This document shows positions 11,201 through 58,119 of a stretch of DNA of 64,000 nt, in pieces; position 1 is the stretch's first letter, and each line of letters starts with the position of its first letter. A program made the translations under genes and the position numbers. The notes below the pieces were generated by a model, which saw only the letters and a program-made list of their open reading frames with translations, was not told the origin of the DNA and ran no database searches. This DNA is from Maea johnstoni (Eukaryota > Annelida > Polychaeta > Spionida > Magelonidae): contig OZ012685.1 of NCBI GenBank assembly GCA_963942565.1, forward strand, positions 27,010,490 to 27,074,489. The letters are read 5' to 3'.

Positions 11201-13506
11201 GTAGAGTGGCTGTACCTGGTATGGTAGAGAAATTTGAAAAGGCTGTAAGTATTTTAAATGCCTGCATTCAATCTGCTAAGAAAGATTTTCCATCAGGGAC
11301 TAAGGCTCACTAAGCCAGGACTCGTCCTGTCTGTTTTTTGGACAGGTAGTTTCATTTAAACCTTTTTGGACAGGCAAAATTTTCTATGAAGAATTTTCAA
11401 TTTTGACTTTTCATGGGGTATTAATAACACATATTTTGCCAAAAAAACATCTTACAGTCCTGACATGGCTGGATGGTAAATAGCCCTTTTTGACACAATA
11501 TGCTATTATATATAACTTGCATAAGGATTTGGACTAGATGAGTAGCTAAATCTGGACGGGCAGAGACATTGGAATTGCTGTTTTGGCCAGGCATTTTTGA
11601 AATCTTGGCTAAGACCCTGGAAAGTTTCCATGGCACAATTTAAAAAAGGGATATCTAACTAAGGGCCCAGGGCAAGAGTGGGAGTTGTACTGTACTGGAT
11701 TATTTTTATAGTAAACATGTTATAGGACACTTATAGGCTTCTTGGCTGTCAAGGGCCCAGGGTTATTTTAGCAGTTAAAACCCCTAAAACAACATTATGA
11801 TCAAACCTTGATGATCCTATCTATTTTTGTCATAAATAGAAAAAAGCTTTTTGGCTGTCAAAGGCAAAGGGTAACTTAAGCAGTGAAAACCTCTAAACCA
11901 CATTATGATCAAACCTTGATGATCCTGTCTATTTTGCTTATAATCAGAAAAGCTTTTTGGCTGTCAAAAGAAAAAAAAGTTAATGATTACATTCTTGTCA
12001 AGGTTGAACAGTAGTGACCTGGTGCACTGACATAAATTGTTTTATTATTTCTTTTTTAGTATGCTGCAATGGCAGTACCTTACCCCAAGGATAAGGGCAA
12101 TACTTTGGCCTCTATTGATGCTGAAGAAAAAGAAGCTGTGAGTATCTAAATGCATAAACTTGTAAAATTGCTTAGGCTTGACTTTTATGATATTTTGAGC
12201 AAATTACCATTAAGTTCCATTCACTTGTACTGCCCCATAAATCTCGGAAAATTTGCCAATATTGCCAAAGTGTATAAATGTTAATCACTCCAAAACATTT
12301 TGATTCAAAAATAGACTGCATACAAAGTGGAAATAAAGCAAAAATGAAGAATAGACTAGAAAAATGGTCCTACCATTCCTTCCTCAAAGTTCATAATGTG
12401 TGTCATTTTTCTTGTTTGTGCAGAAGACGCTGGCCTCGAACTGGTGCATCATGAAATCTTTCCCTAGGAAATTTGCCCCCATGGGTTATATTGCCAACAA
12501 ATATTGTCCTCTTAGGGAGAAAAAGCCCAGTGTTTTATGCAAAAAAGATAAAATCGGCTACCTAGCAAGTATTTCCACTTTTTAAGGGGATCTAGTAATA
12601 AATGGAGGGCCTCATGAGGCTGGAGGTTGCCAGAGGCAGTATACAATAAGGGATAAGGACACAAGGCAAAACATTTCAAGAAAGGTGATATCAAGATTTT
12701 TGACAGCACATTCATACATATGTCTTTTCATTTTTCCAGAATGTTTCATCACAAGCTTTTGTTGCCAACTTGAACAAGACCATTGAAGATGCAAAGAACT
12801 TGGTAAGTTTAACGTTTGTGTAATACATATGGTTATTTCTGTTATTTTTTGTTGTCTTTACAGCCCTGGACTTCTTTCCGTGTATGTTTTTGTGTTATAT
12901 GGTATATTTCCCTCAATCATTAATGCATAATGGCAATACTTAATGAATATCTGCACTGTCAATCTGATCATTACAAAAACAGGAGTAATCTTAAATATAT
13001 GTTTATACATAAAATGAAATTGACCACATTACTTTCAACAAGTGAAACTTACTATTCAATAGTCATAATTGAAAAAGTAAGATATGCGCTCTTATGTGCA
13101 TATTAAGCCTGACTGCTAAAAGTTGATAAAATATTATTATCACAATATACTTGTTTATTGCCTATGGTGTTGATGGCCACTGATTTCAACAATAATCTTA
13201 ATGTGGTTAATGTAGAGGTGGTTGGTATAACATGGTATATTTACAACTATCTTGCAATTACAGGAAAGAAAAAAACATTAGAAAGGAAATAATCTCTTCT
13301 TTTTTTCTGTGATCACACATTTATTTCTGTCCTCTCTTGGTTTTTAGTTGGAGAAGATTGACAGCCTGCCACCACCGGAGGAGATGACACACGAGATGCA
13401 CACAGACTACTTCCCAGAGAAGAAACTGGACCCCGTCAACAACCCCACACTCTGGCCACACATCAAGTCAGTCCAGCCCGGCGCCAGCCCCAAGCAGATC
13501 GATTAA
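8292..13506 (+). CDS. ATP5PD: ATP synthase peripheral-stalk subunit d, mitochondrial (complete, 5 exons)
   Basis: Exons 8292-8413, 11148-11244, 12060-12137, 12740-12802 and 13348-13506 join in frame to 519 nt, 172 residues plus stop; the human protein is 161. All introns are GT...AG. The protein starts MAARRITKSLVDWAAFAERV, like subunit d of animals, and keeps PAIDFSMYKSRVAVPGMVEKFEKA-type core residues, an MAVPYPKD segment (human VPVPEDKY), a short helix with NLNKTIEDAKN, and a C-terminal TDYFPEKKLDP...PTLWPH segment matching human EAFPETKLDKKKYPYWPH. Subunit d lies in the peripheral stalk of F1Fo ATP synthase on the matrix side. As in relatives, no long cleavable presequence is evident. The last exon extends about ten residues past the human end. 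Intron 1 (2.7 kb) holds a large inverted repeat; intron 2 holds a MITE and a tandem repeat. Confidence 0.96.
8414..11147 (+). other. ATP5PD intron 1
   Basis: GTAATG donor and TTTAAG acceptor. The left 1.7 kb shows no gene; there is a second TGACGTCA at about 8809. The right part is an 871-bp inverted-repeat element (next entry). Confidence 0.8.
10095..10965. mobile_element. long inverted-repeat element flanked by TTAA
   Basis: Two arms of about 330 bp (about 10095-10425 and 10640-10965) are inverted copies. The left begins GGTGATGGGTACCATTGC and the right ends GCAATGGTACCCATCACC. TTAA stands at both outer edges (10091-10094 and 10966-10969), the target site of piggyBac and Kolobok transposons. 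The spacer of about 215 bp has no ORF of note. The arms differ by few substitutions, so it is fairly young. Confidence 0.8.
11294..11619. mobile_element. hAT-like MITE, family A', in ATP5PD intron 2
   Basis: Ends CAGGGACTAAGGCTCACTAA and TTGGCTAAGACCCTG, with CCTGTC/GACAGG subterminal words as in 6088-6399. The left end carries a small insertion. No clean target duplication. Confidence 0.7.
11738..11972. repeat. tandem repeat, unit about 106-109 bp, about 2.2 copies
   Basis: The words CTTTTTGGCTGTCAA and CATTATGATCAAACCTTGATGATCC recur at this spacing (about 11738, 11847, 11953). It lies in ATP5PD intron 2 with no coding sign. Confidence 0.7.
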
Positions 13507-13719
13507 TGCCACTGCTCCAGCCCCCTAGTGGGAAATATTGTAAAATAGGAAGTTCTTCACTTGTACAAAGATAGCCTCTCATAGACCAGTGTACTTTTTT
13601 TGGATTGGCTGCATCACCTGAACACCTTAGGCCAATAATCTTCATACTGCAGTCTGTTAAGAATAGTACAGGGTTTTGGCTATTTACTGTACAGTACAAT
13701 TTGAATGATTGTTATGAGA

Positions 13720-13725
13720 AATAAA
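13720..13725 (+). terminator. poly(A) signal of ATP5PD
   Basis: AATAAA lies 214 bp after the ATP5PD stop, followed by an A-rich stretch. No other canonical signal on this strand was noticed between the stop and this site, so a short 3' UTR of about 230 nt is likely. Confidence 0.7.
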
Positions 13726-14779
13726 AAACGAATATAGTATACCATATAGACTTGTCTGTGTTATTTATTTTGAAGGCACATCTGTTCAGCCATCTCCAAA
13801 ATCGTTGATAGTCTACAAGGGCTACCTAGTCTCAATCAGGATCTTATCCGGTATTAACAGTGTTCAAAATGGCCAAGTATGTACTTAAAAATTAGATAGG
13901 CCCCTACTTAATTGGGTGCTTCTAAAAAAATCTTATTGAATGTCTACTGTTGTATCTCCTATTGGTTCGTCATGTGCCTTGCCTATAATGCAAGAAAGCG
14001 TACATGCCCAATGAGGGACAATGATGATGGGCAACTTGCGAAATATTGACACCTGGAAATTTGTTCAATAAGTACCCCCTTATCCTGAATTGGATCTGTA
14101 GGTTCCTAGCACTCATGTGATAGCTGCTCTCACAGAGTCACAGGCATCCAGAAAACTCCGCTATCCGCTCCAAAAAATGAGCCATTGCTTAATTTTAAAC
14201 CAAAGTATTATACAAAATGATGCAAAAAGCCCCTAAAATGATTGAAACCCTGGCATTTCCAATGAATACCAATATGACAGGGTTGAGATGGTTTTCAAAA
14301 ATCTTTATATCCTTGTATTTAGGACGAAAGTAGCCTCAGCATCGGGAGGGTTAACCTATGGTCGACAAGTAGTTCTAAAATTATATTCTGATTGTGATAT
14401 GCTCTGAAAGTTTTCGAGGATAGAACATAATTTAATTTGCTTTTGTTCACATTTTGATTACCATACAAAATGTGGATCTGTACTGGTAATCAATTTATAT
14501 ACAACTTTAACTTTTATATAAACGTTAGTCAAACTCTTCTTAACATGTATGCAAAACACAAGGCAACGAATATTTTCATAGCTGGATTCGGAAACATGCA
14601 AATGCAGCTGTATGAAAAAAAAAAAAAAAAAGATGCTTGTTACCCGAGTTGTAATTTAATGTTATAAGAAAACCAGCAACAATGTGCATGCAACTAATTA
14701 ATGCACAATGGGGCAAACTTGATGTAGAACTGGCCTAGATGAGAAGACTAATCGGTGCCATTAACAATCTCTTTCTCTA

Positions 14780-14960
14780 TATAGTATTGCTATGGATAAT
14801 GATGTGAGGGTAATCCAACTACTATATACAGTTTTAATTTGGAGTGCTAAAAACTATATATTTATTACTATATAGATTTCTATTTGAAGGACGTTATTTT
14901 GGCACTATCATGAGGAGCATAAAAAAATAAATACCTGTAAAAAATATCAGATATACAGGT
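14780..14960. repeat. dispersed repeat, copy 1
   Basis: Shares the order of words GGAGTGC(C/T)AAAAA, ATTTGAAG, GTTATTTTGG, CTATCATG and CCTGTAAAAAATA with 26550-26800. The termini are unclear and it has no coding potential. Confidence 0.5.
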
Positions 14961-16339
14961 TCCTCATGTGAGTTGCTCCCTGCAAGGGGCATACTGCTCT
15001 ATTATTGAGTAGTAGTATTCATAAGCAATGGTAACTCTAGAACAACTACAAGTGTTTTCAATATCCTTTTTATTCCCACATATATACATCCTGCCAAATA
15101 TACATACCAAAAATATCCTCTTGATAAACATCAAGCATATCTTATATACATAACAAAGACAATATATTTGAATTGTTAATACATGTACTTATAAATACAA
15201 ATTACATTTATGATATATTTTCCACCAGTTACCTCAAACCGAATCTACCAACTTGCCTTTTTGTCATACTTTCCCTATTTTCTCTTCTCAGTTCAAGTAG
15301 TAAATCTTTTTGAACATTTCATTTAGTTGTGTCAAATCAAATAACATGCAAGTCTTGTTGTGTACAGTTTAACATCGAAACAGTAGTGCTGATAAGTGTT
15401 TTAGCCACTAACAAATGACTCAGGATTTGCATAAATGTTATATGCATTCAATAAAAAGAAACAGTAGGAACAACTTCACTGAAACCAGTATACATGTTGG
15501 TAAAATTTTTATGTTATCATTCATTAAAAAATAAACAATGTATTCTTTTTCAATTCACAAACATGATCAGTTATTAGAAGTTTTGAAATGAAGCCATGTT
15601 ACAAGATCACCCTCAAATTTAGCCCCTTTCAAATGGAATTGTGTGAATTTTATTCATCATCACTTTTCTGCTGAGGCCAAGTCGCAACTAGGTTTGCAAC
15701 CAGTTTTAGGTGGCAGAAGAAACCAGATGGCCCAGTGAAAACCACTGCCTAACCGCTGCACTGGAAACTTTCTCACTTGCCCTGGATCTGAACACATGGA
15801 AATCCCCAAAGTATTGCTATTGAACATTAAAAATGATAATTTCCCTCTGTGTGCATGTCCAGTATGACCAGTATATTCTCCTGGTATGCATTGTCTGTAT
15901 GATGCGATCCCACTACACCCTAAGCAATCTAATGGTTTAGTATAAAAGAAGTGACTTATGTTAGTCATACTGATAAATATATTCATTTTGAGAAATTCCT
16001 CCCACTCATTTCATATTAAATAGTCATCTGCTTGCTGTGTCACATTTTAAGTGAACATGGAAAATAGTACAGTGTATAAGCTTGTAAAACATTTGAAGAA
16101 GAGTTGCTGGCATGTTCTGATTAACATTTCTCCTTTAACTATTTCCCCAAAAGGTGCCTTTAGCGGGAGAAAAACCTCTGAAAAATGCAGGCTTTTCTTG
16201 GTCTCTGCAGGGATGAATGGGTAGGGACCAGTAACCAGAGGGAAAGGAGTGACAGTGTATGGCAAGTTCATGACAAAATAATAACAAATAATGAATGATC
16301 AGCAGTAAGTACAAGACTCCATGCATGTTTCAGGTATGG

Positions 16340-16630
16340 AGAAGTTAGGATGTCTGTCTACCTAACCATCACACGCCTACCAAGACATTGTGATATTTAA
16401 TCCCTTTATAAGGCGAACCTTTGAAAAGTGAAGGTCACTGGTAAACTATTTACTCTCAACCATCCCAGGCATCATATCCTATTCATTCATGGTAAAGTTA
16501 GGATATTTGTCAAGCTAACCCTAACACTTCTACCATAATATAATACCAAATCCCTTCCTTCGGCAGAATAGTGAAGGTTACAAGTAAAATTTACTATCAA
16601 CCATCCCACGTGCCTATCCTATTCATGCTT
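16340..16630. repeat. diverged direct duplication, unit about 150 bp
   Basis: AAGTTAGGAT, CTAACC, ACTCTCAACCATCCCA/ACTATCAACCATCCCA and TATCCTATTCAT recur in the same order about 150 bp apart. Older than the other tandem repeats. Confidence 0.55.
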
Positions 16631-16787
16631 CGATAATCCCTAGGGTTGTACATTTCTATATACTGTAAAATGTCCTTGAATATTTCAGGATAAGTGTCGT
16701 TCTTCATATTTTGATGGACAACTTTTCAGACACATCCTATCATTGATGATCCACAGTGAATACTTCCCTTTTTTCCCTTAACCCTTA

Positions 16788-16990
16788 TGCTGCTGGTGGC
16801 TAAATTGGCCAATACAAAATGAGACAAAAAACCTGAAAAATGATTGAAACCCTGGCACATGTGTACTCATCTGAGAGAACTCAGCGAGAGCTATTCAATG
16901 AATACCAATTTGACAGGGTTTCGATGGTTTTCAAAAATCTTTGCATGTTTGTGCTTCGGAAATAAGTAGCCTCAGCATTGGAAGGGTAAA
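16788..16990. mobile_element. TTAA-flanked MITE (piggyBac-like), copy 1
   Basis: Starts TTAACCCTTATGCTGCTGG and ends CCTCAGCATTGGAAGGGT. The TTAA target plus CCCTT terminus fits non-autonomous piggyBac elements. About 200 bp, no ORF. The interior contains CATCTGAGAGAACTCAGCGAGAG.. like its relatives at 20089, 21380 and 33957. Confidence 0.7.
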
Positions 16991-17890
16991 ATAGTCATGT
17001 AGAACAGAAAATTGTTAATCTTGTTCAGAATCACCTCCAAAGTTAGACCACCTTCTGTAAAATGCTACCTGTACTTATTGATATTTTCCAACTCCTTGCA
17101 CAAAGAGACCCAACATCTTGAGGGGGTTCTGGTATGTCCATTTGATGTTTACATATTACAGATAAGATATAAACCAAATAAAAATCTTCAAATATGAACA
17201 AGAGAAATTTTCATCTCCCATCAACATTCATATGGACCCTGTATAAAGTTGACAAGCCAGTTTATATATATACAAGTACATCGATTGCGTACCGTTATGT
17301 AAAAACACCCCTTCTAGCAACCCTGATTATAGATGCAGTACGCATATACCATTGTTTTCTTTTTCACATAAGACTTCTTCCAAACAATCACATCATTTAA
17401 GTAGTCTTTAGACTTGATCCATTTTTGCTAAGAAACCTAGATATTCTGCTGAATATGCATCTTTCTTAATACCACAGGAATTCAAATAAAACCCATATTT
17501 GTAAAGAGAATCCAGATGTCTAACACATTTCCAACCATTTCAAAATGCATGTACCATCATAGATACTAATTTTATGAATGGTATCTAAAATGCCTGTAAG
17601 CAAAGCTTAACTCTTTCATGCCCAAAGATCTCCTTGACAACTGTCGTCCGGACAGAAGCTATGTGCAGTCCACAGAACTTGAAAATGTTTGCATAGGTAG
17701 CAACAGAGAAGAATGAATGTTGTCTAAACCTCCATTAAACAAAGCTTTAGATAAGGAATTTCCTGTAATTTTCTCATACAAAGAATATTTTGGTATATCA
17801 CTTGATCAGAGCACTTATTGTTCAAGATAACACTCAAGCGCAATAATCACATTATTACAGGGTAAGATGGCAAAGTGATGTTGGCTTATG

Positions 17891-18065
17891 CAGGCAACTC
17901 TGCTTAATCCGGACATGTGTAATCCGGATTTTCGTCTAAACCGGACAGATTGGAAGGTCCCAGTCCCGTCTTATAGATATAATTCCTATACATATAATCC
18001 AGATTTTACCTAATCCCGACTGAAATTTAGGGTCCAAATCAGTCCGGATTAAGCAGAGTTGCCTG
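17891..18065. mobile_element. pogo/Tigger-like MITE
   Basis: 175 bp. Ends CAGGCAACTCTGCTTAATCC and GGATTAAGCAGAGTTGCCTG are near-perfect 22-bp inverted repeats. AATCCGGA-type words recur inside. The CAGGCAACnnnnnTTAATCCGGA terminus resembles Tigger (pogo branch of Tc1/mariner). No transposase. Confidence 0.75.
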
Positions 18066-18347
18066 TACAATCTATCACTGCAACAATAGACATCAGAGTA
18101 TAGGAGGCATACACAATTCCAGGTAGCTCAAACCAGTGGTTCATCAAAAATATTTACTGAACTACAAGCCGTACTTCACCTATATGCGAGGGGCAAATCT
18201 TTTCCATTCATATCTTAGCATAAACATTGTCTGACACAAATGGAAATATCTTGATAAGCTTTTATGTTGAGAAATATTCAATTGAAAGTTGCTGTTCCAG
18301 TTGGTTTGTAAAAACTCCTCTACAAATATTTTTCAAACAGTACTCAA

Positions 18348-18353
18348 TTTATT
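18348..18353 (-). terminator. candidate TMF1 poly(A) signal
   Basis: AATAAA on the minus strand about 555 bp past the TMF1 stop. Others occur near 15648 and 15069, which would give 3' UTRs of about 3.3 and 3.8 kb. Sequence alone does not decide between them. Confidence 0.35.
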
Positions 18354-18907
18354 AGCTCTGTTCAAAGATTCAAAAGAATTATGGCTGAGTTTGAAAAAAA
18401 ATAGGCATCTGACTGTTATGACATGTTTTGAATTGTGTTAGAAATTGGCACTTTCTTTAACTGATATCTTTGAAAATGAATAAGAATTTACCTTCTCATT
18501 CACTAATAAGTTTTTGTGACATGTTCCTTTTTTCAGATACAAGTATTTCACACTTCACAGTAAACTTATTATATTATTGGAATACAGTTCTACCAACTTT
18601 TGTTAATGTCTACCATTCAAAGTTGTATGCAAAATAACTTTTTTGAATTCAAGTCAACCAGGTTACAGCCCATAACTTAAGAAGAATACCAACTGCTTTT
18701 GTGTACATATTTCTTAATGTTTAATGCCTATCATTTGAAACAAATTGAACATTTTCATAATTGGGTATTTTTAGAACTTAAAGCATGAACTACCTGCAGA
18801 AGTAACCCCACTTGTTATCTTTCTGTACAGTTTCTGGCTCCTATTTCATAGGATCAAGAAATTATCACATTTTCGTTGAACTTTTGTTGACTCCCCTTGC
18901 TCCAGTG

Positions 18908-54397
<35,490 letters not shown>

Positions 54398-54875
54398 CTT
54401 CAACCTGAAAGATATTGTAAATGCATCAAGGAAACATTACATACATCAGTATGGAGCAATGTGAATGTTAAAAGGGAGGACATAAAATGAATCAGAATGA
54501 CACTGATACCACTGTGGAGATACTCCTTTTCTCTAAAATCACACCTCCCATAGTGTTATATACTTATAAATAGAGAATGGTCAAATTTACAAGGACTTAG
54601 ATAGCCTAGATTTCTAAGCTGTCATATATATATGTATTTTTGGGTCCTGTTTTTTTCTGTTACCAGGCACCATATAGTCTAGATGACCATAGTGGTCAAC
54701 TTGAGTTTACACTTAACTCACCAGCGGAATAAATTATTCATTTTAAGACAATTGAGCATAACTGAAACTGCCAGAGATGGGAGGACTAGGTGGTGCTATC
54801 TATCTGTCATATCTAGTAATACTACAGCACACTCAGGTTATACAACTCAGAAGGGAATGGTAAATATTAAGGGAC

Positions 54876-55179
54876 TATAGTCTGTCTGACTCGAGTTTGG
54901 CAACCGCTTTTCGATTTTTTTGTGACAAAATTTGTAAAATTTTCCCATTGCCAACAATACAAATCTTGAGTGTTAGTATTGTTGACAATTGTTGGCAAAA
55001 TTTTCAATGGAACTTAATTAGAAAAATCAACATTTTGCAGAGTTGAGACAAAAAGTGTGTTTATACATACATGTAGGAGTGCTCCTAAGATGTTTGCCAA
55101 GTTTGGACATGGCAAACTCAAACGTTTTGTCACAAAAAATCGAAAAAGCGGTTGCCAAACTCGAGTCAGACAGACTATA
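54876..55179. mobile_element. MITE with about 50-bp near-perfect inverted repeats
   Basis: TATAGTCTGTCTGACTCGAG at the left is matched inversely by CTCGAGTCAGACAGACTATA at the right; the match continues through GTTTGGCAACCGCTTTT and the TTTTTTGTGACAAAA word. TA at both edges suggests a Tc1/mariner type. In the TMF1 5' UTR intron. Confidence 0.82.
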
Positions 55180-55924
55180 GGAATCTCGTTTAGGATTTAG
55201 TGGAAACTGCTTGACCTTCACCTTCCTGAGAGATTTCTCGGAAGACAACCCTCATTACCCATAGACTTGTATCCAGACTTTAACTACTTACACGATGATG
55301 TTTTCTCTTGTTTAACTGGCCGTCTTGGTTTGACTAGGCCAAATAATTTCAAGATCAGTGCTTTTAAAAACAATTGGAGAGAATTTTTGAAGCACGATAA
55401 TTTCATAGTATGGTGCTATGTTTGTTTGTTTATTAGATGAATTCTCCCACCCTGTTTCTTAGGGCCTCCTTTTTTTCTAAGATTTATAAATACAAATACA
55501 ATTGGTGTCATTTAAATATGTATGCATTATTGGAAGTGAGAATCCTCAGTTGACTCATTAAGTCATTATGTTTTATAGTTTCAAAATGGTACAACTCTGC
55601 TACAAAGCAGAATTGTACAATTGCATAGGCAATTCAAATACCAGTATTGTTGGAATTTACGTACATACAGTACTGGTACACCTTTTTGTTCCAGAATTGT
55701 TATATATAGATACATGTAAATTTAGGGAAAAGGAGGTGTTCGCTAAAAATATATATAGATATATGATATGTCTTGTTCAAACAGGAATTTGATTTTTCCA
55801 AATAGGAATTTATAATTCTGGTATGATACAACAAATCTGGTACTACTTACAGACAGTAAAGAATAATTGGTCCGAATAATTCTGGTATGTACCTGAATGA
55901 TGGCCTTGAAGTACAAGATAACCT

Positions 55925-56345
55925 AGGTCATGTTGTATTTTGCGACCTCAATCCTGATACGTACCAGAATTGTGCAATTCTGGTACTTAACAGAATTGTT
56001 TATCACATGTAGCAATTTTAGAACGTACCAGAATTGCGCAATTCTCGTACGTACCAGAATTGTCCGACTACACAATTCTGGTACACGTTTTCTTCCAGAA
56101 TTGTTACTACAATTCTGGGATGTTGTCGTACCAGAATTGTCCTAGAATTATTTTCCTATTGCTTGCTGAATGACTGCTGAATGACACCGTAAGTTAAGTA
56201 CTTTGCTGAATTGTAGAATTGTTCTGACAATATTGGTACGTTCTAGAATTGTTTGCAGGGAACTACAGGGAAATACTAGAATTGCAAAATTATCTCAACA
56301 ATTCTGGTACGTACCAGAATAGAGGTCGCAAAGTACAACATGACC
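55925..56345. mobile_element. MITE with repeated ACCAGAATTG boxes and 8-bp target duplication
   Basis: Inverted ends AGGTCATGTTGTATTTTGCG and CGCAAAGTACAACATGACC; flanked by GATAACCT (55917-55924 and 56346-56353). Inside, CAGAATTG and its complement CAATTCTG occur many times in both orientations, several as back-to-back GGTACGTACC palindromes. Confidence 0.83.
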
Positions 56346-56760
56346 GATAACCTCATCACAAAAAATGGGTCGACCAGAAAACAAAACTCAGCAGGGTCAG
56401 CCCACTCAGTGGTTTACAAATTAAATAAAATCTTAACTTTTATTTTAGTTTTAAGTTTATTTTTGTCAAGCAAATGACTGACTAATAACAACAAACAAGA
56501 GACCATGCACCACAACTGATATTTGAAAATATAAGATACCATTTTGCAAGGATTTAAAATAAAACACACTTTGTTGTTAGTCTTGTTAAAAATCAACAGC
56601 GAAGTCATCTCAAGACACGTAAACAGCATTCAGCAGTAAACACACACACCCTCGAAAATGAAATCACAACTTGCAGTATCCAAAGGTAAATCCACCATTA
56701 ACGTCGCCTATTAGTATAAAGCAAGATATGTTTTCGTGAGTCAATTACTTCCTTGATTAC

Positions 56761-56870
56761 CTGCTGTGTATGGCCTTTCTAAGCTACTCAATCAGCCGAG
56801 TGTGGCATACCCAAGTCGATATTTTTTCAAGAAACATTTCATTCCTATGCAGTCAGCCATCTTTAAATGT
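56761..56870 (-). promoter_or_regulatory. TMF1: probable TMF1 first (5' UTR) exon and promoter
   Basis: The TMF1 start-codon exon begins with an acceptor at 54404, so a non-coding first exon must lie to the right. A strong donor (CAG/GTAATC) has its exon edge at 56761. Just upstream of that exon is a full CRE palindrome, TGACGTCA at 56871-56878, and a YY1-like GCCATCTTTA at about 56857-56866. The proposed exon would contain a short upstream ORF beginning MADCIGMKC, about 22 codons. Its outer end (transcription start) is a guess placed beside the CRE; the donor is better supported. Confidence 0.45.
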
Positions 56871-57105
56871 TGACGTCATCGGTATCGATCCACGGCCTCC
56901 ACCGACGACGAGACTTCCCTGAGCCAGCTGAAAGGGCGAGAAATACTATTTTATATGCCACCCATTTCTAAATTGTAACTTGAGAAAATAAGCCAACATA
57001 TCCGCAAACGTTATAACCTATAGATATTAAAGTAAAAGATTTCAGAATCGGAGATCCTCATTGAGAGATTATGGTGCTTAAAAGTGCCCGCCTTCATCCA
57101 AGCCA

Positions 57106-57213
57106 GCCCCAGTGGCACAATCGGTTAGCGCGCCGTACTTATATTCAGTACCTTCCCCGCGTTTCGCGGGATGAGGCATGCGGAGGTTGTGAGTTCGAGC
57201 CTCACCTGGGGCA
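57106..57213 (+). tRNA. tRNA-Ile-UAU: tRNA-Ile(UAU) with a 34-nt intron
   Basis: Acceptor stem GCCCCAG (57106-57112) pairs with CTGGGGC (57206-57212), and A213 is the discriminator base. The D arm contains the A-box GTGGCACAATCGG. The anticodon stem CCGTA (57133-57137) pairs with TGCGG (57179-57183). The loop CTTATA places anticodon TAT at 57140-57142. The T arm GTGAGTTCGAGCCTCAC supplies the B-box. An intron sits at the canonical position after base 37, at 57144-57177, and folds into a CCCCGCG/CGCGGG hairpin. It aligns along its length with human tRNA-Ile-TAT, also an intron-containing species, which decodes AUA. A T6 run at about 57221-57226 is the RNA polymerase III terminator. It lies about 230 bp from the putative TMF1 promoter, divergently oriented. 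Confidence 0.94.
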
Positions 57214-57960
57214 GGGCATATTTTTTCTTAACTGAAATATCAATTATATTAAAAGGTTTCTATTACGGATTTATTTTAAAAGAAAGAGTTCCTTTGCAGT
57301 ATTTAATATTTAATAGAAAAATAATAACTTTAAAACAATTCATTTGATCATTTTCTTTATTTTAGCAAATTTGATACACATACTATTATGGTCATACGAG
57401 AGCATAGTCGGACATATTCACATCTTAAGATGGCCTTATAAGGTGAGCAATCACAAGTTAGCTAGTTATCTTGGTCCAAGAGATGGCTAAGAAGATTAAT
57501 TTGTGAATATACATCTGAAATTTCTATAAATGTTATAGCATATATTCAATTTCACTTAAAATATAGTCGCTTCAAATATGCATTTTAGGTATCAAATGTT
57601 TAGTGAGTTGCTTGAAATTTGGCATAGTTAAAGCTAAGGGTATTTTGGAGTGGGTACTTCACAGTTTTTCAAAGTCTGACTTTATTCAAAGTTGTAGAAT
57701 CCGAAAGTAGTGAAATGCACTTTTTATCATTTTCAACGAAAATTCTGAATGAAAAGATTATGCAATTTGAAAAGAGAATTTTTTTTAAACTGTGATACAT
57801 TTTTCCTGTACTAATTTTTCCTCCACAATTCTGAAATTTGTTGAACCCCAGTACACTATGCATGTGTTTTTCATCTCTTTTTACTGCTGTGAAGACACAA
57901 GCCAATACAAGGACTCTAAGATCAAACACTTAGAATGTATTACAGATACCATACACTAAT

Positions 57961-58119
57961 CTGAAAAGGTTTTGTGACGGAGCCTTGAGTGCCTGTGCAC
58001 CGCGCCTTTGGAATGATCTCCCCGACAACATCATGGCTGCTGATAGTGGGCAAAATTTCAAGACACAGCTGATAACATTGCTATTCGGAAAGGAGTTTAT
58101 TCGATTAATCGGACCATAA
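57961..58119 (+). mobile_element. LINE 3' remnant (end of reverse-transcriptase ORF)
   Basis: One frame reads FCDGALSACAPRLWNDLPDN then IMAADSGQNFKTQLITLLF and stops at 58117-58119. This is the conserved C-terminal tail of the reverse-transcriptase polyprotein in CR1/L2/jockey-like LINEs (typical SVxAPRLWNxLPxxIR...F KxxLKTxLF). The upstream catalytic domain is absent, so this is a 5'-truncated copy. A short A-rich 3' tail follows at about 58180. Confidence 0.75.

Larger units (their letters stand above)
13507..18907. other. convergent intergenic region / TMF1 3' UTR
   Basis: ATP5PD ends near 13740 and TMF1 ends at 18908 or up to 3.8 kb lower. No further gene was recognised. Contents: a degraded copy of the TTAA-flanked MITE near 14164-14354, a poly(A) tract at about 14615, a dispersed repeat at 14780-14960 related to 26550-26800, a diverged direct duplication at 16340-16630, a TTAA MITE at 16788-16990 and a Tigger-like MITE at 17891-18065. 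Confidence 0.6.
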
